This document shows, in pieces, positions 45,580 through 57,282 of a stretch of 64,000 nucleotides of DNA. Where the stretch lies: NCBI GenBank assembly GCA_027405735.1, contig JAPEHQ010000005.1:992001-1056000 (forward strand), given 5' to 3'. The stretch's first letter is position 1; each line of letters opens with the position of its first letter. Under the pieces are notes generated by a model. That model did no database searches, was not told the DNA's origin, and was given only the letters and a program-made list of their open reading frames with translations. The position numbers and the translations under genes are program-made. This stretch comes from Mucor racemosus (Eukaryota; Mucoromycota; Mucoromycetes; Mucorales; Mucoraceae).

Positions 45580-45964
45580 ATAGTTTTTCAATCATTAACA
45601 TTGGAGCCTGCCCTCTTTTCTATAACTAATATTGTATCAAACGCTTTTTAAGTTATGCGCCAAACACTGCTAAACAGATATAAATTGGTCGCATTATACT
45701 ATCTGTTCCTAAATTTATTTTACATCTCACAAAAGACTCAAAAACACGTAAAATTCAGTGCTTTTGCTTTGAAAACTGGGTCCAACTTTTCATACCTGCT
45801 CTATTTTTTTTTTTTTCATTAAATAACACCAAGAAAAAATTATATGCCAATGTACCTGAGATGCACAACTTTAATCCAAAAATAAGTATCCGGAAATATC
45901 CTATTTTTTGCAGTTGGTATTAACTTTTCAGTGCTAATATTTCAGATTTTTACACGTATTTCAC

Positions 45965-46278
45965 TGATCTATCAGAATTACAACATTCGATATATAGAAG
46001 ATCTCCGACAAATCTAGCAGATCTTATCTATCCAGTAACTGGCTCCTGTCACCCAGCAACTAATAATGAAGCATAACTTATATATAGCAATATTACCACT
46101 GAGACGTAACATGTTATATCCATACACATTAATAATAATATCTATTGTCATATCTAATGGATCCCTGTCCATTAGATCTTATCACACAATTCCAATAACT
46201 ATATAAACCCATATTTAATTCATTCTAATAAACGGTACTTTTTACGTTGATTTTAATTTACAAAGTCTCGATAAATCA
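45965..46278. mobile_element. Solo LTR, 314 bp, family TGATCTATCAG..AAATCA
   Basis: TG..CA ends and a perfect 5-bp duplication TTCAC (45960-45964 and 46279-46283). The uninterrupted partner near 51860 reads CGTATTTCACTAATAAAAAG on the minus strand, exactly the empty site. Its first 16 bases TGATCTATCAGAATTA also occur inside the chromovirus LTR (27981), hinting at related families. Confidence 0.88.
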
Positions 46279-46612
46279 TTCACTAATAAAAAGTAAAAAC
46301 TTTGAGCCTAAATATCTCTGCAAAAAATTAAGCTACTTACACTTTTTAAAAATAAAACTTACTTGTTTTAAAGCATTCTATAACATACTTCAATATGAAA
46401 AAATTCTAGGCACCTTTTTTTTTTTTATTCCATTTTTTTGACGTTTTTATAGTTGATTTCAAAATATCCGTTAAATTGAGCAGCATTTTGTTTACATTCA
46501 TGCCATCGATCTCGTTGAGCTCTCTCGGATCCAATTTAGTTTTTTTTAAAATATTGATTTTTCGTAGAGATATTCTCGAAAATGTGTATAAAAGGATATC
46601 CTCGGTTCTGAC

Positions 46613-46847
46613 TGTCGGTTTTCGAGGATATTAAACAGCCAATTTTGAAGCCAATTCCATTTCTAACTCATATTGAAATGTAATTCTTATAAATAGTCTT
46701 TTAAACCAAGACCTAGAAGCTCTTGGTTCTTTCTTTTACCGCTAGTTTTTCTAGTAATAAAGCCTACGTTCTCCGTGATAAATGTTACTACTAGTCTTTA
46801 TTATTATTCTTTCTATAAATAAGATTGTATGTATCCATAAACTCTCA
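46613..46847. mobile_element. Solo LTR, family TGTCGG..TCTCA, copy 2
   Basis: 235 bp, closely similar to 8849-9080. The flanks are CTGAC (46608-46612) and CCGAC (46848-46852), a 5-bp duplication with one mismatch. The unoccupied inverted copy near 51515-51530 reads straight through GGTTCTGACCTCAATTTT. Confidence 0.83.
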
Positions 46848-46925
46848 CCGACCTCAATTTTCCCCCAGTATACCCTCATCCCAAATTCTGAATTTGAAAA
46901 AAAATTGACGAAAATCTTGTAGAGC

Positions 46926-47975
46926 GATGCTGTAATTGAGCATCATAGCAAGATTGAACGGCCAAGTCTCTTATACTGTAGTATCATATATCTAATTTTT
47001 AAATAAAAAAGCATTTTTTTAACTTTTCTTATATTTAACCATGTACGGTCTGAAAATTCAGACTTTGTAGCGGACATTTTTCGGGGCTCATTTTATCCTT
47101 ACCAACACTAATGATTTTGAACAAAAAACAGAAAAATCAAATTTTGATACCAAAATCAACGTTTAAATATACTACATTGTGAGAGAAAATTGTCGGCATA
47201 GCTAATACACATTTTATAAAAGCTTAATATTAAATGTTAAGTAATGAAACTTTGTACTTTTGTCCCAAAAACGGATTTTTTGTTAAGGGATTTTCATGTA
47301 ATATTTTGCAATAAAAAGGTTTGCTATTTTTTATTGAGCAAATAAAGCGCTAAATTCTGTATACGTATATATTTTTTGTTTTTATAATTGGTAGTATAAT
47401 TAACTCTAGATTTGCAAAACCAGAAAAAAAATTTAAAAAATGCCAAAATTGATGATCTGGACAAAAATAATTTTCTAAATTAATATTCCGCTTATAAGCC
47501 TTGTAAGTCTTAAAAATAAGAGATTTTATAATACTTGAGAACTTTTTCAAGAATTTACTATGTTGTACCTACTTGATTCAAGCCTATTATTGTAAATCTT
47601 TATACATGTTAATATTGTGTGGTAGTTTATTTGATGATAATATAGTCTTACTTTATAATTATTGCGCTAGAGATGATTTACATAAAGTTTTTTTTACTCT
47701 TACCTCTCCAATATCATAAACATAAACATGGCCATCACTGGAACCTATTCCCACCTTTTTGCCGTCGTCTGCGTCCCAAGCCAATTTATTCAATGCTTTA
47801 CCAGAACAAACTTACTTTTGACCTATAAAAATTGATTTATTAGTAAAATCAATTAGTAATAAGCTAATAAGTAATGACCATGATGTACCTTTGATAGTTG
47901 GTAGTGGTATACAAACAAGACAACATCTTGTTTTCCTCTTCTTAGCTGTTGGCCACTAAATAGAAACAAATATTT
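46926..47975 (-). repeat. Dispersed repeat family A, copy 3 (inverted)
   Basis: Reverse complement of the family A core; for example, the 66-codon frame 47550-47350 here is the same as that at 50824-51024 on the plus strand. It carries the best-preserved dynein fragment (47702-47830) and another conserved block, GGAAAACAAGATGTTGTCTT near 47930, that recurs at 48947. Confidence 0.75.
47702..47830 (-). pseudogene. Dynein intermediate chain fragment, best-preserved copy
   Basis: The minus strand reads without interruption SGKALNKLAWDADDGKK and VGIGSSDGHVYVYDIGEV. This is the final WD40 strand region of cytoplasmic dynein intermediate chain, ending at a GAG|GTAAGA that looks like a retained splice donor. 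An upstream AG before GTCAAAAG looks like an acceptor. It is a fragment with no start and no rest of the protein nearby. Confidence 0.75.
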
Positions 47976-48904
47976 TTTAGAAACTAAATACTGTAGATTA
48001 ACATGAGTTTATTCATTCATTCAAATCAAGTAGATACTATACATACTTTTATAATCATCAATTTTTCTGCAGTTAAATATTAACTTTAGACCAAAAAAGC
48101 ATGCATTATAACGTAGATAATGAAACAAAATAACTAAGTAGTCTTGGATGCTTTTTTGTTCGAGAAAAATATTATAACACGGAACACGCCTTAATAACAG
48201 TAATAATCAATGCTACAAAAAATAGCAATTTAACAAAAAGAGCGTTGCGAATACAATTATAACTCTTTGATAATATTTATTAAGATATAAAGTAAAAGCA
48301 AAGGTTTCTGGATTACCATAGCCTTTGTGATATATATATACTATTTTCTAATTCTATTAATAATACAGTAAAAAGATCTTGAAGCAACACTACGACCGAA
48401 CTATGCTTCTCATGGTCATAATGATCTGCACAGATGGGCAGAATAAAAGAAATTGTGCAGATCAGGCAGCCCAGATGAGCAGAGAAATGAGATCAAGGTT
48501 TTGTAGTCAATTTACTAAATTATATCAATCATAATATAATTTATAACAAAGGTAATTCGAATGATTTAAAGCAGATGTGAATTACTCTGTTTTAACAGAA
48601 TTGTCTTATTGACGAGATACTATATATCAATTTGAAATTTGGGGTTTGAAAGAGTTCTGTCGTTCTGTCCATGTTCTTCCTTCGGAGACCAAATGGGGAC
48701 AATGACAACAGCCTTTTTGGCAACACTAAAAGTATTTATGCCTTTGTAAATTTCTGTTTGTAACACACAAAATTGACTGATTTAGGATTATGTTTCTTTT
48801 TTTCCCCACTCTTTCCTCAGCTTTTTTATTTATGTTTAAAAGTATGTATAATATTGACTGGATTTAAATGAATAAATAAGCTCATGTTAGTCTATTTAGT
48901 TTCT
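47976..48904. other. Spacer between inverted repeat arms
   Basis: AT-rich, no gene. A patch at 48415-48490 is unusually rich in GCAGATC / TGGGCAGA motifs (ATCTGCACAGATGGGCAG, TTGTGCAGATCAGGCAGC), reminiscent of the TGCACA blocks at 10195 and 15697. Confidence 0.4.
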
Positions 48905-49936
48905 AAAAGAAAATATTTGTTTCTGTTTAATGACCAACAGCCAAGAAGAGGAAAACAAGATGTTGCCTTGTATACCATTACCAACTATCAAAGACACACC
49001 AGAATCATTACTTGTTAATTGATTTCACTAACAAAACAATTTTTATAGGTCAAAAGTAAAGGTGTATTCAGTTCAAAGTGCTTGAAAAAATTCAATTATG
49101 CTAATTTACATGGTTTATCATCTCTTGCTCATTCAATTGCTATATTTGATTTTAATATTTTATTTATACTAATAATCAACTCATTCGTCCATTAGAGAAG
49201 TTAACTCATCATTCTTGATTAGCCTATCTATAGTAACGGTCAATTATTAGCTCATGGTATGCAAAGCTATTAAAAGGAGGGATCGTCTAATCTTAAATGT
49301 ATCGAATCAAGATGAAGTAGGTTGATTGATATAACGGGCAATAAATGCGATGTCATTTATTAAATGGGTGAATGTAAATGTATAAATCAAAGCTTGCTTT
49401 TGAATGAAAGTACTACTAATAATTATTCTGATTAATATCACTAGGCTCAAAAATCATAGTTAAGTGCAGTCATTGCTACTAAATAAATTGCATAATTTGA
49501 TATGCAGAAACCTCTTGAAGCGTTGATTCTTTTTTTTTTTTTGGCAATGCTACAAATCATCATCGTTTAATATGACTGAATATTAATGTATCAGAAAAAA
49601 CACAACTGGTAAAAAACTGATACTCAGTGTACATCGAGGTCAAGATTCACAAAAGGAGAAAAGGTGCATTCACTGTGTAGTAATAGAAATCCCAACATTT
49701 TGATGGATAGAATTACAGGACCAAGATGTTGTGTTTGCCTCAGGATTTTTAAAAGGGTTTAAAAGCGTACTTTTTTATCAAACTTACTTAGATGTTAAAT
49801 ACTCACCATATGCTATTATTATCATCTTGTTTTTTTATTTAATTGCTGTATTATTATTAAAAATCAAACTTTTTATAGCTTATAACAATGACAGTGGGAT
49901 GTTTCTAATTTTAGATTAACATTTATCATAAGGCGG

Positions 49937-50466
49937 TGTCGTATGTTTTCAGGATTGATAAATAGTACTTAAAAAAGAATACAATTATAAAAGAATGAGT
50001 AATTAATCAGTTCTTCAACTGTATAATAAAAAACAAGATATCGTTTATTTAGATGTAAAAGTATGGCCTTTTATATTGATTTGACATTGAGATCCTGAGA
50101 TGTAATTTAAGGCACTATTGAACTATTGGATCTGTTTGATAGTAATCTATGGATCGAAATGGATCAATCATAATTTAACCGTTCTTGCAGAGCTTGTGAG
50201 TTGTCTTGTTTCAATGCTGCGCTAAATATGCTTGGATGTTGATTTGATAGCTACTTGATTGGTTAACTGCTGGGATGAAATAATGTGGTGTCATAATTGA
50301 GGTCAAAGCGTTCTTGGTAATTACTGGATTAAACGTGATACGCTAGGAGTTTCTTATATCCGATATCAAGACTTGCACTTCAATACATGTCGTAGTCAAT
50401 AGATTGTAAGATGTATTGATACTGTAGAAGGTGATGATGTATGATACTAGTAGGTGGAATACAACA
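49937..50466. mobile_element. Solo LTR, 530 bp, family TGTCGTATG..ATACAACA
   Basis: TG..CA ends and a perfect 5-bp duplication GGCGG (49932-49936 and 50467-50471). Copy 2 of repeat A has the empty site CATAAGGCGGGCTGGTGATACG at 13207, confirming the insertion. Confidence 0.88.
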
Positions 50467-50680
50467 GGCGGGCTGATGATACGTTTGATACTACTGTAGA
50501 TGGAACCGGTCAATTTAATTTATGAAATTTGACTGCAAATACCGAGGAACCATTTGTAGAGAGTACTTAAGTTGGTTTTGGTAATAAAGCATTGAATAAA
50601 TTGGCTTGGGATAAAAAAGACAACAATAGGTTCCAGTGATGGCCATGTTTATGTTTATGATATTGGAGAGGTAAGAGTAA
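50467..50680 (+). pseudogene. Dynein intermediate chain fragment, in repeat A copy 4
   Basis: Shows DTTVDGTGQFNL, NANTEEPFV, then KALNKLAWDKK and, after a frameshift, GSSDGHVYVYDIGEV followed by GTAAGAG. It has the same truncation points as the other copies and the same splice-donor-like end as the copy at 47702. Confidence 0.7.
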
Positions 50681-51455
50681 AAAAAACTTTATGTAAATCA
50701 TCTCTAGCGCAATAATTATAAAGTAAGACTATATTATCATCAAATAAACTACCACACAATATTAACATGTATAAAGATTTACAATAATAGGCTTGAATCA
50801 AGTAGGTACAACATAGTAAATTCTTGAAAAAGTTCTCAAGTATTATAAAATCTCTTATTTTTAAGACTTACAAGGCTTATAAGCGGAATATTAATTTAGA
50901 AAATTATTTTTGTCCAGATCATCAATTTTGGCATTTTTTAAATTTTTTTTCTGGTTTTGCAAATCTAGAGTTAATTATACTACCAATTATAAAAACAAAA
51001 AATATATACGTATACAGAATTTAGCGCTTTATTTGCTCAATAAAAAATAGCAAACCTTTTTATTGCAAAATATTACATGAAAATCCCTTAACAAAAAATC
51101 CGTTTTTGGGACAAAAGTACAAAGTTTCATTACTTAACATTTAATATTAAGCTTTTATAAAATGTGTATTAGCTATGCCGACAATTTTCTCTCACAATGT
51201 AGTATATTTAAACGTTGATTTTGGTATCAAAATTTGATTTTTCTGTTTTTTGTTCAAAATCATTAGTGTTGGTAAGGATAAAATGAGCCCCGAAAAATGT
51301 CCGCTACAAAGTCTGAATTTTCAGACCGTACATGGTTAAATATAAGAAAAGTTAAAAAAATGCTTTTTTATTTAAAAATTAGATATATGATACTACAGTA
51401 TAAGAGACTTGGCCGTTCAATCTTGCTGTGATGCTCAATTACAGCATCGCTCTAC

Positions 51456-52170
51456 AAGATTTTCGTCAATTTTTTTTCAAATTCAGAATTTGGGATGAGG
51501 GGTATACTGGGGGAAAATTGAGGTCAGAACCGATCCGAGGATATCCTTTTATGCACATTTTCGAGAGTATCTCCACGAAAAATCAATATTTTTAAAAAAA
51601 AAACTAAATTGGATCCGAGAGAGCTCAACGAGATCGATGGCATGAATGTAAACAAAATGCTGCTCAATTTAACGGATATTTTGAAATCAACTATAAAAAC
51701 GTCAAAAAAATGGAATAAAAAAAAAAAGGTGCCTAGAATTTTTTCATATTGAAATATGTTATAGAGTGCTTTAAAACAAGTAAGTTTTGTTTTTAAAAAG
51801 TGTAGGTAGCTTAATTTTTCGCAGAGATATTTAGGCTCAAAGCTTTTACTTTTTATTAGTGAAATACGTGTAAAAATCTGAAACATTAGCAGTAAAAAAT
51901 TAATACCAACTGCAGAAACTAGGATATTTTTGGATACTTATTTTTGGATTAAAGTTGTGCATCTCAGGTACATTGGCATATAATTTTTTCTTGGTGTTAT
52001 TTTATGAAAAAAAAAATAGAGCAGGTATGAAAAGTTGGACCCAGTTTTCAAAGCAAAAGCAGTGAATTTTACGTGTTTTTGAGTCGTTTGTGAGATGTAT
52101 AATAAATTTAGGAACAGATAGTATAATGCGACCAATTCATATCTATTTTTAGTGCCCAAGGCGAATTTTG
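51456..52170 (-). repeat. Dispersed repeat family B, copy 3 (inverted)
   Basis: Inverted relative to copies at 25990 and 45580 and free of the two LTRs in copy 2, so it provides both empty sites. The frame at 51524-51886 is a translation of the repeat, not a gene. Confidence 0.75.
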
Positions 52171-52610
52171 AAAATTGTTCATTATAGGGTTAAATATAGA
52201 AAAGATGTTGCACCTCTATTTGAAGATTCTATACGCAAATTTTGAGAAAACAATCCCAAAAACCTACAGTTGGCAGGTTTCAAGATATAATCAACACTTG
52301 CTTGTGCTCAGTATATCACTGAAAAAATGATATTTCTTTTGATAGCATTAATTATATTTACAAAACAAAGAGATATGAAAGAAAAATTAAGAGAAATATT
52401 TTGTAACTTTATTAAAAACTTCATTAATCCTTTTTGTATATTTACATGATAGTTTAGGGAAAAGGATAGATTTGTCTAAGGATGTGATACACTTCCAATT
52501 TTTTAATTTTTTTTGTTGTTGTTGGTTTCTTTTTTCATGATTGCTAAATTTCTAAATAATAAATGTTGTGATTTATACGCATATGCACCTGAATAGTGAG
52601 AATTTCTAGT
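52171..52610. other. 3' flank of the PA2G4-like gene
   Basis: AT-rich, no gene recognised. Confidence 0.4.
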
Positions 52611-54148
52611 TTACTCCATATCCATTTCAACATCCTCCTTCTAAAACAATAATAAAAAAATTAATTTACATTTCACATATATGAAAAAAAAAATTGCTAC
52701 ATACCTCAACATGACGATCACCGAATGTAACATCAACAGCAGCCAAAGGCTTAGCTTGTCTTATTTCCTTAACTTCAGGTGTGCTCAAGACAGCAGCAGC
52801 AGTGGTAGCTTGGGGTATGCAGTACTGGGAGTGAACATAAGGGAGTTGCAAAGCACGAGTGTTACGAACAGGTCCCTCAGCAGTAACCATAACGGTACCC
52901 TTGAATTGAGCAACCAAATCAGAAGTAAGCTTAGTACGCATAACAGGGTAAGCAGTAACAAGCTCATGTTCTAACAAAGACATTAAACCAAGACGAGCAG
53001 TGTTACCAGACAAAGAGCGAGTAGCAAAAGGGAAAACAGTGTGGTTAGCATTGACTTCGGCATAAGCTTGACGGGCAGATTTCATCTTGAGTTGGTATGA
53101 TTTGTTGACATCTCTTTGATAGACAAAAGGCTTATATTCAGTGTTCTTAACGGAACCATCACCAGTAGTTAAAGCAATGTTCAATTGATATACTTGATTA
53201 GCTTCAACCTCAAAATCATACTTTTCCAAATCTTGAACGATCAATTCATCGAGGAAACGGTTCTCAATATCTTTGCCAGCACGCAAAACGAAACGCTTCA
53301 TAGGAGAAGAGAAAGTACCTTCAACAGGTTGACAACGGAAATAGGCAGCAATTTCAGTAATGGCACGAGTGATTTCTGAAGCCTAAATCATTCAAATGTT
53401 AATAATCAATCCATGCAATTCAAATATCCCGTTTTAATGTAAATCTTACCTTGATACCAGGACGAAGCATACGGAGAGCGGTTTCATATGCAAAATGGGT
53501 GGCAGCAATAACATCAGCAGCCTTACCAGTGATAGGCTCTTGAGTGTTGGAAGAAACGACAGTAGTATGAGCAGCAGTAGCAATATAACCATCAACATGA
53601 ACACCCAACTCGCTATCAGAGTGCATAAAAAAATGTCAACAGCCTGTACCTATACATACTTTTTTTTTTCCTTATACAACTTACATCTTGACAATATCTC
53701 CGGGCTTCAAGTTGATATCATTCTCGGCAAGAGGTGAAAAAAATTGAACAAGGTTGTTGACTGATACACAAGTAGGTACAGCAATACCTCTTTCAGAGTT
53801 CTTGAACATCTTCTCGGTCTATGTGATCAATTGATTAGATTTTCTGATCTTTAAGTCAAAATGATAGATTGACTTACATGAGCTTCCATGAGATCATCAC
53901 CGAATTGACAGAGATCACAAACTGAGATACCGGTTTCAACCTTGCTTACAACAATAGGAAGGATACCTATAAGGAACATTATTAGAGGGGAACTGAACAA
54001 AAACTTTTTTTTTTTTTATATATTAAAATATACCATTGACAATATCAGCAGCGAGTTGATACTTTTCCAAAACAATAGGGTTTGTTAAAGTGTTATCAGC
54101 CTCAAATTTAGAGGCTGGGTAGGCCATAGAAATCTCCATATTAGACAT
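52611..54148 (-). CDS. PA2G4/EBP1-like protein (M24 peptidase fold, inactive)
   Basis: Homologue of proliferation-associated protein 2G4 (EBP1; fission yeast Cdb4), a methionine-aminopeptidase fold that binds ribosomes and RNA instead of cleaving peptides. Six exons run from ATG 54148 (MSNMEISMAYPASKFEADNT) to TAA 52611. Features in order: [92 protein letters not shown], then ITEIAAYFRCQPVEG (family HxV..C..VEGxxSH becomes SPM here), VYQLNIALTTGDGSVK and VFPFATR. The C-terminus after the last intron is the acidic KEDVEMDME. The metal-binding Asp/His set of active aminopeptidases is not conserved (ELGVHVDGY is kept, the later His and Glu are not). Single-residue details are from reading only. 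Confidence 0.9.
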
Positions 54149-54318
54149 TTTTATTGTGTATACTTTAGGTTAAGGAAGTAGTAAAGACTTTTCTTTTCAA
54201 CATTTTGTCCAGTTTTAACTTTTTTTTTTCCTTTCTTTTTTTTGACATGGTTTAAGCCACCCAATGTCACTATTTTATAGTGCATGAACATGTACATATG
54301 ATTGGATCAGAATACAGT

Positions 54319-56738
54319 TTATTGATTTAAACGAGCATTTATGCCTAATAGATTCATGGCACAATCATGAGATTTAGGCTTATAAGTCTCTCCATTAAAT
54401 ACATCAGATTCATAATCACATCTTAGTTCGGATTTTCCTGCTCGAATACCACAGATTGTATTCTTTTTGCATTCTTCATCGCATTCTTTGGCTAAAGGAG
54501 ATGATTTCCAAATAAATCTATCATATTTATCAAATGTTTCTTGATCTTCTTCCATATCAATAGTAACATTATGCCACCAAGATGCTGTTAATGGAGATGT
54601 TGATGAAGTTAATTTAGCCCTACTTGAATTGAATGCTTCTCTGGCTGAGTATTCAATGTGCCAATTCTGTGTTTTTTTAAGGGGATTACTATCAAAACTG
54701 TTCTGCATTATATTTGTTGACTTACGGGCCCATCAATCCAAGAGTCTGCTTGATCTAAATCAGCCGTATAAGTAATTGAATCCACTACTTCAAATGTTTT
54801 TGTGTCAATTTTATAGACGCTATATTGAAATGGGTTGTTAATATTTTGCCAAAAATAATCTCAAATGTTTCAATTTACCGAAATCCAGGATTGACATTGA
54901 GATAAGGTGTAATCGATGGTGCAATGTAACCAACGTTTACAGCTTCTTTGGCTGTTTGATTCTTATTATGACCATAGAATATAGTCATTTCATCCCTAAA
55001 TAATAAAAAAAGTTAGAATGTTCTTAAATACACATTGCATAAATCAGTATTACTTGTGAGTATGGCCAAAGAATTGACCAGATATCACATGAGAATATCT
55101 ATCAACGATTTGATAATAATAGTTTGAATAATCATGGAAACAAGTATTATCTCCTGGAGCAATATGACCAATAATCCAAGCTCGTTCATCTCTGTCTTCA
55201 GAATCCTGTAATTCATTTATCAGCCAAGATAAAACGCCATTTGGATCCTACATGCCATTTTTCATAATAAGAATATATACAAAAAAAAAAAAAAAAACTT
55301 TGATTTTAGCTACTAACTTTCTGAATAGGATGCTGATATAGCCACCAATTTAAAATGTAACAGAAATTTGTGTTCAAACTAATCAATTTAAGGCCCTTGA
55401 CAGGTCGTACGGCATAGCTTCCTGAATTAGATTCTACAAAAGGATTTGTTTGTGATGATAACCAACCTCTCCAACTGAGAGCCAAACTTTTATAAAGCCA
55501 TTTCATATTATAAAAATGTCTATTGATCTCTTGTGGTACATTTGAATCCTTTAGAGGGAAATTGTTAGTAGGTGCAGCCTCATGATTTCCAACTGCAGGA
55601 TACAGCATAGAATTCAATAAAAAGGGGGAATCAAAATAGTCATGGAGCAATCGATATGTTTCATCTTGTATTAATTGAGTTTTCAAAACAGGTAAGGTAT
55701 TCCAAACCTCATGAGGTGGGACATCGCCGGTCATAATACCAAACTTAATATCAGGTTCTACAGTTGGAATGTATTCTAATAAAGACCGGATCAATGATAG
55801 AGGTGTATCACAAGTATATTCACCTATGAAAAAATGTTAATTCAGCTATAAATTGTTTTGTAGTTGTTTCATTAATTACCCCAAATTGAGGAAGATTTGT
55901 TCACATTGGCAAAATCAGTATAGGCTGTTCTACAACAAATTGGTTTATCACAAAATACTTCAGTACCAGCCTATAAAAAATAATTTTTTTTAGTATGTAA
56001 TGTATAGACTTCAATGACTGAAAATACTTGATAGTCTGGATCAATATGCCAATCACTTAATTGGAGCACTGTAAATGTTTGTCCATCAGATTTAGCACCA
56101 TATCCGTTAGAGATTGTAGGTTTGGATTTAGGGAATGTAACATCCCATTCTTCCACCTCTGTAAATGCGTTTAGTATATAAAATGGTATAACATCAATTA
56201 GATTTTAATACCTGGATATGGACAAGAATTAAGAATGGCTGCGCACATGAGATGGCCATCTCTACCTGATATAGTCATTGACTAACAACAAAACTTAGTC
56301 GATCATACTAATAAATGATGCACACAACTTACAGGCAATACTTTGCGAATAATAGGTGCTTGCTCTCGAATAACACCTTCACACTATATACAAATGGTGA
56401 ATAAACATATGATAGTGCATGAATTTAATTTTTCTTACAACTTCATCATCAACTTTATTTAGCTTTTTGCATGCTCTTGTCAATGTGTTGATAAGAAAGC
56501 CTTCCGACATGTATGACATTCTTTTAATGATATGCAGTAAAGATATGCAACTACTGCAAGATTTTTCAATAGAATTTGTCTCAAAAAGATCATTACTAAG
56601 TTCAAATACTTGATTTTGAATAGAAATATCTGGTGGTGTAAATACATTTTGTTGTTGCGGTTGTCCATTTGTTGCTGTTATAGCAACAGATATCAGGAAT
56701 AAACACCAAGTTGTAAGGAAAGTAAAATATTTTTTCAT
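54319..56738 (-). CDS. Acid sphingomyelinase-like phosphodiesterase
   Basis: Secreted or vacuolar metallophosphodiesterase of the ASMase/SMPDL family, expected to hydrolyse sphingomyelin-like or other phosphodiesters. About ten exons. A signal peptide (MKKYFTFLTTWCLFLISVAITA) is followed by a saposin-B-like Cys pattern (SCSSCISLLHIIKRM, ACKKLN, LMCAAILNSCPYP). The catalytic domain shows all metallophosphoesterase blocks: LQLSDWHIDPDYQ, GIMTGDVPPHEVW, PAVGNHEAAPTNNFP, WIIGHIAPGDNTCF and FFGHTHKDEM. A C-terminal Cys-rich region (ECDEECKKNTICGIRAGKSE) is also typical. Small introns separate the blocks, for example between QHPIQK and DPNGVLSWL. The stop is at 54319. Its 5' region faces the intergenic gap with the 57-kb gene, which is on the same strand. 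Confidence 0.93.
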
Positions 56739-57282
56739 CGCAATTAATTAACGAAAAAAGAAGAAATAGTTCTTATCTATTCATGATTATTTTATTAACT
56801 ATGCTATGATGCAAAAAGATAAGTCATCTGATATACCTCATTTCTCCAAACATATACTATGGGAAGCTTTGATTGATGCGACATATCTGTGGAAAGTCAC
56901 CCGGCAAATAGAAAGCCCCAACTGTGAAGCCGCTTCAAACTAGCAAACTTTGTGTAATTTGTAACTATAGCATAAGCTTATCTTTCAATAAATGCAACTC
57001 TTAATGCATTTATGTATAATTCACAGGTTTAATTCAACTATGTGAACACATAAACTGATTTCAGCGATCTATCTTTTATGGAATTGCCTGCATATACGGT
57101 ACTAGGAGAATCGGAAAGTGAATTCTGATTCAGGGGATAAACCTAGCATTGTAACCATGCTTCCATTGTTTTATTCTCTTCCCTAACACTTAATCAACAA
57201 TTAATATTTCTTATAAATAATAATCAAACTTTTATTCAACAATATTATCTATTCTTTGTCATCATATACATATTCCTGGTAT
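56739..57282. other. Intergenic region between two minus-strand genes
   Basis: Upstream sequence of the phosphodiesterase gene and 3' flank of the next gene. No coding or repeat feature was recognised. Confidence 0.45.

Larger units (their letters stand above)
45580..46925 (+). repeat. Dispersed repeat family B, copy 2 (left arm of inverted structure)
   Basis: Matches 25990-26790 in the same direction and 51456-52170 inverted. It is interrupted by two solo LTRs (45965-46278, 46613-46847). Together with the inverted A copy that follows it forms the left arm of a large A/B inverted repeat whose right arm is about 50467-52170. Confidence 0.75.
48905..51455 (+). repeat. Dispersed repeat family A, copy 4 (right arm)
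   Basis: Segments 48905-49060 (match to inverted 47810-47975), 49280-49936 (match to 6510-7140) and 50467-51455 (match to 7150-8110 and, inverted, to 46926-47720). It is split by the 530-bp solo LTR at 49937-50466. Confidence 0.75.

Noticed and set aside
47350..47550. Identical 66-residue ORFs at 47350-47550 (-) and 50824-51024 (+)
   Set aside because: The identity comes from the inverted repeat A; other copies (7500, 13575) break the frame, so it is not a conserved gene.
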